NCBI RefSeq assembly: GCF_900101075.1
Contig: NZ_FNFY01000010.1
Span: 1-64,000, forward strand
Length of the DNA: 64,000 bases
Origin: Lacicoccus qingdaonensis
GTDB taxonomy: Bacteria; Bacillota; Bacilli; Staphylococcales; Salinicoccaceae
Reading direction: 5' to 3'
The position numbers and the translations under genes were made by a program. Shown here piece after piece: positions 37,314 to 44,742 of the stretch (within the stretch, counting starts at the first letter, position 1; each line of letters starts with the position of its first letter). The notes under the pieces are model-generated. The model had not been told where the DNA came from, made no database searches, and worked only from the letters and a program-made list of their open reading frames with translations.

Positions 37314-38042
37314 TTATAGGAAGTCGCTGATGCTGAAGCTTTCACTGAATGCAAAGTTATCCGACGTTATCACTCTTTTTAAAACGTATGCGACAGTTTT
37401 CTTATTATATAATTTGTTTGTTTCCTTATACTTTTTAAAACGTTCCACATCGGGGAATTCATTTTCTTCTGATGATCTGATATCACTCTGCATATCCGTA
37501 TCGATTACACCCGGCCGGAATGTCGCAGTGAAAATTGGATAATCCAATCGATCCATTTCAAGTCTTAAAACATCGCTGACCATGTTTACAGCAGCTTTAG
37601 AACTGCAGTAGGCAGCCCATCCTTCAGTCGGATTCAATGCTGCACCGCTTGACACCGTCAGTATACGCTTGGCACCCCGGAGGTCTTTAAACTGGTTTAC
37701 AAAGCCTTTCATAAATAAGGCGGGTGCTAGGACGTTCACTTTGTAATTGTTTAAAAATCCTTCCGCATCTATGCTTTCAACGGATTTCACCGGATCGACC
37801 ACACCGGCATTATTGATTAAAAACACTTCATCGCCCGGTTCCGGTTCTATCGACCCAAAAATCTCATCCACAGTACTTTCCAGTTTCTTCTCATCGAGAA
37901 AATCAACATTAAATTCTTTGTATAAAGGATATTCCGTTTCGACCCTGCCCCTTGAAATACTGATGATCCGGTCTTCCTGAAACATTTCTAGCAGTGCATT
38001 TCCGAGACCTCTGGATGTTCCGGTAATAAATACATATCTCAT
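37314..38042 (-). CDS. short-chain dehydrogenase/reductase (YueD-like)
   Basis: A 242-residue SDR. Cofactor motif is TGTSRGLG (about 7-14), NNAGVV follows near 77, and the catalytic S, Y-x3-K are in VSSGAAL and AAYCSSKAAV. The early Arg after the glycine motif suggests NADPH. It resembles the benzil/benzoin reductase-type YueD. Substrate unknown; it stands alone between two terminators. Confidence 0.85.
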   Translation of the reverse strand: MRYVFITGTSRGLGNALLEMFQEDRIISISRGRVETEYPLYKEFNVDFLDEKKLESTVDEIFGSIEPEPGDEVFLINNAGVVDPVKSVESIDAEGFLNNYKVNVLAPALFMKGFVNQFKDLRGAKRILTVSSGAALNPTEGWAAYCSSKAAVNMVSDVLRLEMDRLDYPIFTATFRPGVIDTDMQSDIRSSEENEFPDVERFKKYKETNKLYNKKTVAYVLKRVITSDNFAFSESFSISDFL

Positions 38043-38065
38043 ACAATTCTCTCCTCTTATTAAAT

Positions 38066-38095
38066 ATAAAAAAGAGATTAGGGTATCCTAATCTC
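38066..38095 (-). terminator. terminator of the DUF2759 gene
   Basis: GAGATTAGG and CCTAATCTC form a stem around GTAT; on the minus strand it is followed by T8. It lies between the DUF2759 gene and the SDR gene. Confidence 0.8.
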
Positions 38096-38108
38096 CAGAA
38101 TTTACAAT

Positions 38109-38348
38109 TTAAGCTCCGAGTTCCGGATAGCCGTATGTAAGTATTGTGGCCACCGTAAAGAAGCCAAATGTAAGAGTTGCACCAATACTCATCAGTACAG
38201 CCAATAGATTTCTTGCTCTAAGTGCACCTACGATGCCCCAAATTGAAAAGGCAGTAACAATAATCATTAGTAATGCGAGAGCATTAATGCCGATGCGAAT
38301 CGTAATGCCGCCAATTTCAAATAGTTCTCCTGTATCTAAGAAAGGCAT
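38109..38348 (-). CDS. DUF2759-family small membrane protein
   Basis: A 79-residue protein with two hydrophobic segments (about 22-42 and 50-72). A central AFSIWGIVGALRARNLLAVL with TFGFFTVATILTYGYP matches the Bacillales DUF2759 family found next to yqgX. Function unknown. Confidence 0.8.
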   Translation of the reverse strand: MPFLDTGELFEIGGITIRIGINALALLMIIVTAFSIWGIVGALRARNLLAVLMSIGATLTFGFFTVATILTYGYPELGA

Positions 38349-38440
38349 GTTATCTTAACCCCCCATATTTCTCTTTAAGCTCATTATTATTGTATAATTA
38401 ATATCGGACCTTGTCTAGAAGAATTTTTAGGAGTGATTGA

Positions 38441-39070
38441 ATGAATGTAAAAACTTTATCGCTGGGACAGCTTGGTACAAACTGTTATGTAATATCCAAT
38501 GGAGAAGAAGTGCTGATTGTCGATCCGGCTGCGGAAGCAGAAGTCATTTTTGAAGCTGTAGAAGAAATCAACCTGCCTGTTACGGGTATACTGCTTACAC
38601 ATGCTCATTATGATCATATCGGGGCACTTGATGAAGTACAGCAAAAGTACGATACAGATGTTTATATGGCAAGTGAAGAAAAAGAATGGATCGGAGATCC
38701 AAATTTAAATATGTCAATTAAACGCGTATCGATGGGCATAGAACCGATAGAGAGTGATATCGAGCCGGTCATTCTGCAGGAAGGTGATTATTCAATCAAC
38801 AGTTTTAACTTTGAAATCTTTCACACGCCTGGCCATTCACCGGGGAGCTTAAGCTTTTATTTCAAGGAAGAGCAGAAAATATTTTCAGGAGATGTACTCT
38901 TCAACGGCGGTGTCGGGCGAACGGACCTGCTTGAAGGCAGCTTTGACGTCCTGATGAAATCGATAAAAAACAAGCTGTTCCAACTGGATGACGGAACGGC
39001 GGTTTATCCCGGTCATGGCAATTCGACCTCGATTGAAAAAGAAAAACAGACAAATCCATATATATTTTAA
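38441..39070 (+). CDS. metallo-beta-lactamase-fold hydrolase (YqgX, glyoxalase II-like)
   Basis: A 209-residue protein with the binuclear metal motif THAHYDHIGA (about 51-60), a further His in FHTPGHSPGS, Asp in FSGDVLF and His in YPGHG. It is of the hydroxyacylglutathione-hydrolase-like kind, but the physiological substrate is not known. In staphylococci it lies directly before comGA, as here. Confidence 0.9.
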   Translation: MNVKTLSLGQLGTNCYVISNGEEVLIVDPAAEAEVIFEAVEEINLPVTGILLTHAHYDHIGALDEVQQKYDTDVYMASEEKEWIGDPNLNMSIKRVSMGIEPIESDIEPVILQEGDYSINSFNFEIFHTPGHSPGSLSFYFKEEQKIFSGDVLFNGGVGRTDLLEGSFDVLMKSIKNKLFQLDDGTAVYPGHGNSTSIEKEKQTNPYIF

Positions 39071-39080
39071 AGATAAACAG

Positions 39081-39116
39081 AAAAAAGTTCAAACCATGTG
39101 AGGTTTGAACTTTTTT
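39081..39116. terminator. bidirectional terminator after yqgX
   Basis: AAAAAAGTTCAAACC pairs perfectly with GGTTTGAACTTTTTT, serving the convergent yqgX and DUF2626 genes. Confidence 0.9.
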
Positions 39117-39121
39117 GTCTT

Positions 39122-39361
39122 TTAGCCGAATGCCGGCTCCATTATAAACGTTGTGTAGTATGTAAATCCAACGAAGAAGAACACCAAATATGCTGCAAAT
39201 ACATACATATACATTCTCTCAGTCAATTTCATATATCCAAGTAAGACGAAGAATCCTGTCTGAGCAAGGAAGAATAATGTCATCATCATCATGTCGCCCA
39301 CATAGAACAGAATACTGAACATCGCTGTCCAGAATCCTAAAGTCTTAAATACCTTATCCAT
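39122..39361 (-). CDS. DUF2626-family membrane protein
   Basis: A 79-residue protein with three hydrophobic segments, beginning MDKVFKTLGFWTAMFS and ending FMEPAFG-like (TTFIMEPAFG). It matches the Bacillales YqgY/DUF2626 family. The ATG at 39361 is chosen from the family start and the GAAAGGA before it; an in-frame ATG at 39400 has no site. Function unknown. The 229 nt between this gene and comGA hold only divergent promoter sequence. Confidence 0.85.
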   Translation of the reverse strand: MDKVFKTLGFWTAMFSILFYVGDMMMMTLFFLAQTGFFVLLGYMKLTERMYMYVFAAYLVFFFVGFTYYTTFIMEPAFG

Positions 39362-39590
39362 CGGACCAGTCCTTTCATCGAAGTAAATATTTATAAACAT
39401 TTCATCACTACTAATTATAGATAATCTGATTCTTAAAGTAAATAGGCTTTATATTAAATTTCGTGGTAATAACTTCCATAATACTATAATAACTCCGTTT
39501 TATATATACAGAAATCCAAAAAGTGTGAAATTAAGTGAGAATAAATCAAAAAGGCAGAATTTAGGATTATATATAGTAGGAGGGAAATTT

Positions 39591-39695
39591 ATGAAAAATA
39601 AAGTTATCAACATTTTGGAAAGTGCACAGGAAAATGATGCCACTGATATTCACATTATACTCGAAAGTGATAAGTCTAACTCAAGCATGTTTTAA
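39591..39695 (+). pseudogene. comGA: comGA 5' end, interrupted by the prophage
   Basis: An excellent AGGAGGG site precedes an ATG whose frame reads MKNKVINILESAQEN then DATDIHIILESDK before stopping after 34 codons. The [AV]SDIH[FI]-type motif near residue 18 marks the N-terminus of GspE/PulE-type secretion ATPases such as ComGA. In staphylococci comGA follows yqgX in just this place. The last residues (SNSSMF) come from phage DNA. ComGA is needed to build the competence pseudopilus, so transformation should be lost in the lysogen unless the phage excises. The remainder of the gene should lie after attR. Confidence 0.78.
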
Positions 39696-39788
39696 AATCT
39701 TAAAACGTTGATATATCAACAATCATCAATTTATCAATAATCTTTAGATGTCACCAATCCACTAATTTTTAGTCACATTTGTAGTCAC
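39663..39788. other. attL region: host-phage junction and integrase arm-type repeats
   Basis: The junction falls within or just after 39663-39690, where the comGA frame ends. Beyond it are a perfect 14-bp palindrome GTTGATATATCAAC (39707-39720), further ATCAAT repeats, and two copies of TAGTCAC (39770, 39782). These are plausible integrase or excisionase arm sites next to the 3' end of int. The exact core cannot be defined without attR. Confidence 0.55.
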
Positions 39789-40840
39789 AAGTTCGCAATC
39801 GCATCTGCCGCTTTCATTTCTGCTTCATTCTTATGTTCCTTCAACAGATGCGCGTATGTTTCGTAAGTGATTTGTGTATTCTTATGACCTAATCGCTCAC
39901 TGATGTAACTGATTGATATGCCTTCCTTGATTAACACGCTGCAATGCGTGTGACGGATCGCATGCATCGAAACACCTTTAATATCTAATTCTGAGCACAA
40001 TTTTTTCAATGATAGATTCAACGAAGATGAATAAGGTCTGAATCCATTCCGCCTGAATACATAACCGCTCATATTGTACGGCAGAACGCTTAGATAATCT
40101 TTTAGGACTAACATGTCACTCTTGGAAACTTTGACCGTCCTAGCGGCAGTGTCGGTCTTTGTGCCGCTTAAATAAACATCGTTCTTTAGTTCGTTGATGT
40201 GCGAGTACTGCATGTCAATGATATCTGAGTAGCGTGCGCCGGTAATAATCATCATGAAGAAAAAGAGATTATTCCAGTTTTTATTTTCTGTCGTCGCTTG
40301 CTTCATTTTTTTAAAGTCGTCATAGTCCATAAATTTATCTGCGGGCTTTTTAGTGGCGACTGCTGCATTGAGTTCTACCTTATAAGTGAAATCTTTGTAT
40401 ATCAAGCCCTCGAAAATGGCATCATTCACACATGACCGTATGATTGAATTTATCTGATTAAGTGTCCCTCTTGCGTGTCCTTTTCCGCCGTTTCGGCTCG
40501 GTGCTTCCATTCCGTACCAATTTAAAAAAGTTTGATACTTCGGGCGCGTCATTTTATTTAAGGGCGCATCGTCAAAGTAATCATTGATGATGTCCGAAAA
40601 CAAATTATAGTTTTGGATTGTGCCTGCCGCCTTGTTGATTGATCGTGATCTCGTCCAGTTCCTAAAATACTCAGCAAAAGAAATGTCGTCATCCAGATGA
40701 AAGCCTTTTGTGAGCTGATTGAGCCGCTCATTTTCTTCCATCGTCGCTTCACGTTTGGTTTTGAATCCGGACTTGCGGTAACGTTTATCATCGTGGTAGA
40801 AATCATATTGCCATGTAGCGCCTCGCTTCTTTACTGACAT
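39785..40840 (-). CDS. int: phage tyrosine integrase
   Basis: A 351-residue integrase. An N-terminal AP2-like arm-binding domain (KKRGATWQYDFYHDDKRYRK) and a SAM-like core-binding domain come first. The catalytic domain shows Arg in TGARYSDIID, H-x-x-R in MHAIRHTHC (near 293-296), His in ERLGHKN and the nucleophile Tyr in TYAHLL (near 329). The ATG at 40840 follows GGAGG; an earlier in-frame ATG lies at that site. It ends right at attL and presumably recognises a core in comGA. Confidence 0.95.
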   Translation of the reverse strand: MSVKKRGATWQYDFYHDDKRYRKSGFKTKREATMEENERLNQLTKGFHLDDDISFAEYFRNWTRSRSINKAAGTIQNYNLFSDIINDYFDDAPLNKMTRPKYQTFLNWYGMEAPSRNGGKGHARGTLNQINSIIRSCVNDAIFEGLIYKDFTYKVELNAAVATKKPADKFMDYDDFKKMKQATTENKNWNNLFFFMMIITGARYSDIIDMQYSHINELKNDVYLSGTKTDTAARTVKVSKSDMLVLKDYLSVLPYNMSGYVFRRNGFRPYSSSLNLSLKKLCSELDIKGVSMHAIRHTHCSVLIKEGISISYISERLGHKNTQITYETYAHLLKEHKNEAEMKAADAIANL

Positions 40841-40850
40841 TGAGTGCCTC

Positions 40851-41303
40851 CTAATCCTCAATAATTTTCAAAGGATTGAATGTGATTAAGCAATCCTTAT
40901 AGAATAACTTATTCTGATATTTAATCTCATAGTGTTTTAATGCCTCACATATGTATTCTTCAGGCAGTTCTAAGTGTTCAGCCATTTCATGGATGTTTGA
41001 CAATCCCAATTCATAACACTCAATTATTTTCTGTATCGGGACATTGAATTCATAACCTAAGCGCCGACCTTTCAATTCATATTTATATTCATTCATATTC
41101 TCATAGTCTGTAATGCGACTCGAAACGGTGTAATAGTGTCCTATTTCTTCGGCTACAATTGCATTTTTCTCATGAGGGTCTAAATCTTCATTTATAAAAA
41201 TGGTGTCGGACATCAGCAAGCCATCAAGCTTTGCGGGTAAGAACGACACCTCTTTAAAATTTATATGGTTATGAGCTGACATTAACTTCTCATAGTTGAA
41301 CAA
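40851..41303 (-). CDS. ImmA/IrrE-family metallopeptidase
   Basis: A 150-residue protein. The zinc peptidase motif is seen in degenerate form as AIVAEEIGHYYTVSS (E-E-x-x-H in place of HExxH), as in many phage ImmA homologues. N-terminal NYEKLMSAHNHINF and AKLDGLLMSDTIFIN are family-like. ImmA proteins cleave or inactivate the phage repressor during induction. It is downstream of cI with 11 bases between. Confidence 0.82.
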   Translation of the reverse strand: MFNYEKLMSAHNHINFKEVSFLPAKLDGLLMSDTIFINEDLDPHEKNAIVAEEIGHYYTVSSRITDYENMNEYKYELKGRRLGYEFNVPIQKIIECYELGLSNIHEMAEHLELPEEYICEALKHYEIKYQNKLFYKDCLITFNPLKIIED

Positions 41304-41314
41304 TGTATCACCCC

Positions 41315-41650
41315 TTATTGATTCCTGTTATGAAATGTATAGTCGATAAATTTCTGAATCTCTTTAATTTCCTCCTCAGTTGCATCTTCTCTGATGTGTG
41401 CAGCGATTGCTTTGGTGTGTTCATTTTCTTCCTCGCTCGTATTTGGTTCGTCAATCCATCCCATTAAGTAAGCAGGGTTAACTTCTAAGGCATTTGCTAT
41501 TTGAACAATCGTATCGTTCTTAAGATTTTTAATACTACCACTTTCGTATCTTTGAACAGTTGCTTCTGTTTTATCAATAATTTTACCGAGCTGAGCTAGA
41601 GTCATTTTCTTGTTGTCTCTTGCTTTCTTCATTCTTTTTGAAAAGCTCAT
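41315..41650 (-). CDS. CI-like phage repressor (HTH_3)
   Basis: This 111-residue protein has an XRE helix-turn-helix (MKKARDNKKMTLAQLGKII, EATVQRYESGSI, IANALEVNPAYLMGW) and an acidic helical tail without a LexA-type peptidase domain. That fits repressors inactivated through an ImmA protease rather than by self-cleavage. The ATG at 41650 follows GAGGTGAT; longer in-frame extensions run through the operator region and are unlikely. Confidence 0.88.
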   Translation of the reverse strand: MSFSKRMKKARDNKKMTLAQLGKIIDKTEATVQRYESGSIKNLKNDTIVQIANALEVNPAYLMGWIDEPNTSEEENEHTKAIAAHIREDATEEEIKEIQKFIDYTFHNRNQ

Positions 41651-41721
41651 TCTTATCACCTCATATTCATTATACGGAATACTTTCCTTATATGCAATAT
41701 ATTTCAGCAAAATAATAATAA

Positions 41722-41777
41722 ACTTACGTAAAAGGCTTGCTTTCTTCATTTTAAATTGGTAAGGTTTACTTACGTAA
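41722..41777. promoter_or_regulatory. lysis-lysogeny operators between cI and cro
   Basis: ACTTACGTAA occurs twice (41722-41731 and 41768-41777), each containing the palindrome TTACGTAA, in the divergent promoter region. A related ACTTACGTGA lies near the end of cro (about 42005). These are the likely binding sites of the CI and Cro proteins. Confidence 0.7.
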
Positions 41778-41796
41778 TAAGAAAGTAGGTGAGAAA

Positions 41797-42042
41797 ATGA
41801 ATATCGATTCAAAATTATTAAAGTCGAAAATGGCTCTTAAAGGTTATGGCATAAAGGAGTTGTCTGAAGCGTCAGGACTGCACAGAGATACTATTTCCAA
41901 TGTACTTAATGGAAAGACATCACCTTCATTTAAAGTAATGAACAGCATTTATTTTGCTTTAGAATTAACTCCAGATGAAGGCGTAGATATTTTTTTGAGC
42001 ACAGACTTACGTGATGAGAAAGAAAAGGAGGGAGCGAAATAA
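41797..42042 (+). CDS. Cro-like regulator (XRE family)
   Basis: An 81-residue HTH protein (MALKGYGIKELSEASGLHRD, TISNVLNGKTSPSFKVM). It is divergent from cI, after AAGTAGGTGAG. The second operator copy lies 20 bp before its start. Its stop touches the start of the antirepressor gene. Confidence 0.85.
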   Translation: MNIDSKLLKSKMALKGYGIKELSEASGLHRDTISNVLNGKTSPSFKVMNSIYFALELTPDEGVDIFLSTDLRDEKEKEGAK

Positions 42043-42798
42043 ATGAACTCAATAATTCAAATTGAAAATAAAGAAGACTTCGGTCTTGTCGTAAGCAGTC
42101 GAGTAGTAGCTGAAGAACTTAATAAGGAACATAAAGTCGTTTTAAGAGATTTGGATAATTTGATTGAATCTCACGGCACAGATTTGAGCGGTGAGATTTT
42201 TGGAAGTAAATATAAAAATTCTAGAGGCCGAGAGTACAGAGAATACCTTCTAACCAAAGACAGCTTCATTCTTTACATGTTCAACATTCAAGGTTACAAC
42301 GATTTCAAAATGGCCTATATCAATAAGTTTAATGAGATGGAAAGCCAACTACAGAATCAGTTGCCTGGCACTTACAAAGAGGCTCTGTTGCAACTTGTTG
42401 AAAGAGTCGAAGAGAATGAAAAACTTCAGCTAGAAAACAGTGTTCAGAAACAACGAATCGGAGAGTTGAAGCCAAAAGCGGATTACTACGATCAGATATT
42501 AAAAAGCAAAAAGTTACTTGCTATCGGTCAAATTGCAAAGGATTACGGCATGACTTCTCAAACAATGAATAAGCTATTACATGATTTAAAAATACAATTC
42601 AAGCAATCCGGTCAATGGTTACTGTATGCAAAGCATCAAGACAAAGGCTATACATCATCAGAGACCCACGAATATAAAAAGAGTGACGGCACTGTTGATT
42701 TTAATCTTCATACGAAATGGACTCAAAAAGGAAGAATATTTTTATATGAGTTACTGAAGAAGAATGACATTCTTCCGATGATTGAAAGAGAGGGGTGA
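42043..42798 (+). CDS. phage antirepressor (Rha N-terminal plus KilAC domain)
   Basis: A 251-residue protein. Rha/pRha domain is at residues about 10-100 (VVSSRVVAEELNKEHKVVLRDL, YLLTKDSFILYMFNI, KMAYINKFNEME), then a KilAC/ANT domain at about 145-245 (LLAIGQIAKDYGMTSQTMNKLLHDL, WLLYAKHQDKGYTSS, WTQKGRIFLYELLK). Such proteins counter the repressor or act in early regulation. GGAGGGAG lies before the start. Confidence 0.9.
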   Translation: MNSIIQIENKEDFGLVVSSRVVAEELNKEHKVVLRDLDNLIESHGTDLSGEIFGSKYKNSRGREYREYLLTKDSFILYMFNIQGYNDFKMAYINKFNEMESQLQNQLPGTYKEALLQLVERVEENEKLQLENSVQKQRIGELKPKADYYDQILKSKKLLAIGQIAKDYGMTSQTMNKLLHDLKIQFKQSGQWLLYAKHQDKGYTSSETHEYKKSDGTVDFNLHTKWTQKGRIFLYELLKKNDILPMIEREG

Positions 42799-42802
42799 TC
42801 AC

Positions 42803-43108
42803 ATGCAATCCTTCGATGTACAAATCACAATCCCCGAAGACTATGTACTGATTAAGAAAATCGAATACGAAGACTTAATCAAAAACGATTTAACTGGCAA
42901 GTATTTATCTGTAAAGGACATCTGTGAATTAACCGGGAAGTCGCAAACGTTCATACGAGAGAATTTGCTCAACGACCCGAGACGCTTGAAAGAGATTGAA
43001 GCATTTTCGCACTTTCCGCAAACTCAGGGCGACCGCTGGTCGTTCAAAGCAAAGGAAATGCGTGAGTATCTGGACAAAGAGTTTTTACCAATACTAAGGA
43101 GGGTTTGA
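42803..43108 (+). CDS. DUF771-family phage protein
   Basis: A 101-residue protein: YLSVKDICELTGKSQTFIREN is a helix-turn-helix like that of excisionase and DUF771 proteins, followed by WSFKAKEMREYLDKEF. Start at 42803 follows GAGGGGTGAT. Probably a DNA-binding early protein; an excisionase role is possible but not shown. Confidence 0.75.
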   Translation: MQSFDVQITIPEDYVLIKKIEYEDLIKNDLTGKYLSVKDICELTGKSQTFIRENLLNDPRRLKEIEAFSHFPQTQGDRWSFKAKEMREYLDKEFLPILRRV

Positions 43109-43109
43109 A

Positions 43110-43328
43110 ATGAATTACGAAAAACTATCATTTGTCGATGACCTGGGACGGCTTGTAGAACGTGATGTATTAATTATCAAATGCGAAGAGTGTGACGAAA
43201 AAGTAGCTTGTACAGGTTTTACCAACTCATGTTTCTGTGGTGCTGATTATGACTCTAATGGGGACAAGCTGGCAGACCGCAGTCAATGGGGTTATGAAAC
43301 CGGAGAAAATTGGAGGGACATCATATGA
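43110..43328 (+). CDS. small zinc-ribbon-like phage protein
   Basis: A 72-residue protein with Cys pairs C-x2-C (CEEC) and C-x-C (CFC) around the conserved-looking CTGFTNSCFCGADYDSNG and a C-terminal SQWGYETGENW. I have seen this pattern in Firmicute mobile elements but know no function. AAGGAGGG precedes it; it overlaps the next start by 4 bases. Confidence 0.65.
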   Translation: MNYEKLSFVDDLGRLVERDVLIIKCEECDEKVACTGFTNSCFCGADYDSNGDKLADRSQWGYETGENWRDII

Positions 43329-43525
43329 AATACCTACTACCAATCACAGCAGTTACAACTGGCTTAATCGCATATGCTGTTTATAGGTCAAAACGTAAAA
43401 CTGAATGGATCCCGCTCGATGTCAAAAGGATGATCCCCGACAACTACTCACTTGGTCGTCACGGTCACGGACATAAAAACAGCATTTCATTAACTTCAAT
43501 ATTGAATGACGAGGTGGGCTACTAA
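43325..43525 (+). CDS. small phage protein with N-terminal membrane segment
   Basis: A 66-residue protein with one predicted helix (LLPITAVTTGLIAYAVY) followed by basic residues (RSKRK) and a His/Gly patch (GRHGHGH). It follows GGAGGG. Not recognised. Overlaps the previous stop (ATGA) and the next start (TAATG). Confidence 0.6.
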   Translation: MKYLLPITAVTTGLIAYAVYRSKRKTEWIPLDVKRMIPDNYSLGRHGHGHKNSISLTSILNDEVGY

Positions 43526-43668
43526 TGGCATATCTATCATTATTCTTAATCGCTGTTGCAGTCGGCTTATTCGCAGGTAACACACCAATGATTGTATTGG
43601 GTGCTTTTACATTCATCGCAGGGTTCTGGGTGATGTTGAGAAGTGTAAATAAGGAGGATTTTGAATGA
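43525..43668 (+). CDS. small phage membrane protein
   Basis: A 47-residue protein starting MAYLSLFLIAVAVGLFAG with two hydrophobic segments (about 3-18 and 22-40), ending VNKEDFE. It begins in the stop codon of the preceding gene and ends in the start codon of the next (ATGA), which supports it as a real, translationally coupled gene. Not recognised. Confidence 0.6.
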   Translation: MAYLSLFLIAVAVGLFAGNTPMIVLGAFTFIAGFWVMLRSVNKEDFE

Positions 43669-43907
43669 AAATCAGTGAATTAATCAAGGATTTAGAAAAG
43701 GCTCGTGAGATTCACGGAGATATAGAAGTGAAGATGCAAGTGCGTTCTTTAGCAGGAAGATATGAAGTTCCGATAGAGGTAAAGGTTTCCAGAGGAGTGT
43801 CAAAGTCCGAAATTAATGTCGATGAAGAATTCGTATATGCAGCACCGCCGCTTCTAATTATCAAAGAGCATCCGGAAACGGTGGAGGATGGTGATTCAGA
43901 TGACTAG
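43665..43907 (+). CDS. small phage protein, unknown
   Basis: An 80-residue protein, MKISELIKDLEKAREIHGDIEV, with alternating hydrophobic strands and an acidic tail (EDGDSDD). AAGGAGG lies 6 bases before. The N-terminal ISELIxxL...xGDxEV pattern recurs in small phage proteins. Function unknown. Confidence 0.6.
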   Translation: MKISELIKDLEKAREIHGDIEVKMQVRSLAGRYEVPIEVKVSRGVSKSEINVDEEFVYAAPPLLIIKEHPETVEDGDSDD

Positions 43908-44082
43908 ACCAGAATCACAGCGCCCGAAGTGGAGCAAGCACCAAATTCATCCGGATAAGCCGCCGGTTGAGCAGCAAAATGAAGCCAGTCGAAAAGCTTA
44001 CGACCAAGAAATGGATCATTACGAAAGATATTTAAAAGCTTTGAACAAAGACAATGGCATCGGGAGGCAGAAAGATGATTGA
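43900..44082 (+). CDS. small hydrophilic phage protein, unknown
   Basis: A 60-residue protein rich in Pro, Gln and charged residues (TRPESQRPKWSKHQIHP). The ATG at 43900 follows GGAGGATGGTGA and overlaps the previous gene. Not recognised. Confidence 0.5.
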   Translation: MTRPESQRPKWSKHQIHPDKPPVEQQNEASRKAYDQEMDHYERYLKALNKDNGIGRQKDD

Positions 44083-44272
44083 TAAATTACTTGAAGAAAA
44101 TCGCCTGTTAAGGGTCGCAAACGACAAGTTGCAAGCAGAGAAAGAGGAGTTGTTGAAAATTAATGAGAATAATGCAAGTGAGTACATGGATTTGATGGCG
44201 AAATACAACAGCCTCATCGAATTAAAACGCGCTCCATTACCCGACATATTAAAGAGAGAGGTGAGCGAATGA
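44075..44272 (+). CDS. small coiled-coil phage protein, unknown
   Basis: A 65-residue protein predicted as one coiled coil (KLLEENRLLRVANDKLQAEK, then EELLKINENNASEYMDLM). The ATG at 44075 follows GGGAGG and overlaps the preceding stop. Not recognised. Confidence 0.6.
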   Translation: MIDKLLEENRLLRVANDKLQAEKEELLKINENNASEYMDLMAKYNSLIELKRAPLPDILKREVSE

Positions 44273-44484
44273 TTAAAGAATTACAACTCGTCAACGCCGA
44301 TACAGGTGTCGCTGAACACTTTGAGTTACATGAGGTGGATAAGGACAAGCGCGGCAAGGTGCGGGCGGTCAAGCTGTTCCAGAACGGTGAATTGGACACT
44401 TACACGAAGACCGGGAACGCGCTGTTCTACTCGGACAGGAAAACAGTGAGCATCCCTCGGTGGGTGCTGGAGGAGGTGAGGTAA
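44269..44484 (+). CDS. small phage protein, unknown
   Basis: A 71-residue protein with mixed strands (ELQLVNADTGVAEHFELHEV, KVRAVKLFQNGELDTYTK) ending IPRWVLEEVR. It overlaps the preceding gene by 4 bases and abuts the next. Not recognised; the local base composition is more GC-rich than that of its neighbours. Confidence 0.6.
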   Translation: MIKELQLVNADTGVAEHFELHEVDKDKRGKVRAVKLFQNGELDTYTKTGNALFYSDRKTVSIPRWVLEEVR

Positions 44485-44670
44485 ATGAACATGGATTTCT
44501 TCGAATACAAACATCTACCAGAACACTTACAGGAAGTTAGTAAGCCATTGGGTGAACTCGCAAAACAAATGGATGAGTCGCTCATAGCTGGCGACGAAAA
44601 AGAGGCGGGAATGAGAAAACTCCTTGAAGCGAAAGACTGCTTCGTGAGAGCAAAGTTAGAAGAGAAATAA
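44485..44670 (+). CDS. small helical-hairpin protein, possible Acb2/Tad1-like cyclic-nucleotide sponge
   Basis: A 61-residue protein: FEYKHLPEHLQEVSKPLGEL, then helices rich in the pattern LAKQMDESL...EKEAGMRKLLEAKDCFVRA. The E-K-x-x-G-x-x-K-L-x-E-A-x-D/x-A spacing resembles the two-helix domain of phage Acb2/Tad1 proteins, which bind CBASS and Thoeris signal nucleotides, and related small phage proteins of this type are common. Identification is by eye and tentative. GGAGGTGAGG precedes it. Confidence 0.45.
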   Translation: MNMDFFEYKHLPEHLQEVSKPLGELAKQMDESLIAGDEKEAGMRKLLEAKDCFVRAKLEEK

Positions 44671-44742
44671 AAAAGACACGCTCTGCAAAGCGTGCCATCA
44701 ACAAACTATCTACCGGAATTATAACACATTAGGAGGATTAGC

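Noticed and set aside
39600-39790. tRNA gene as attachment site
   Set aside because: No cloverleaf or TTCGANTC arm is present; the junction is in a protein-coding frame.
44671-44742. Terminator after the possible Acb2-like gene
   Set aside because: ACACGCT/AGCGTG can form a short stem but there is no T run after it; at most a processing or pausing hairpin.
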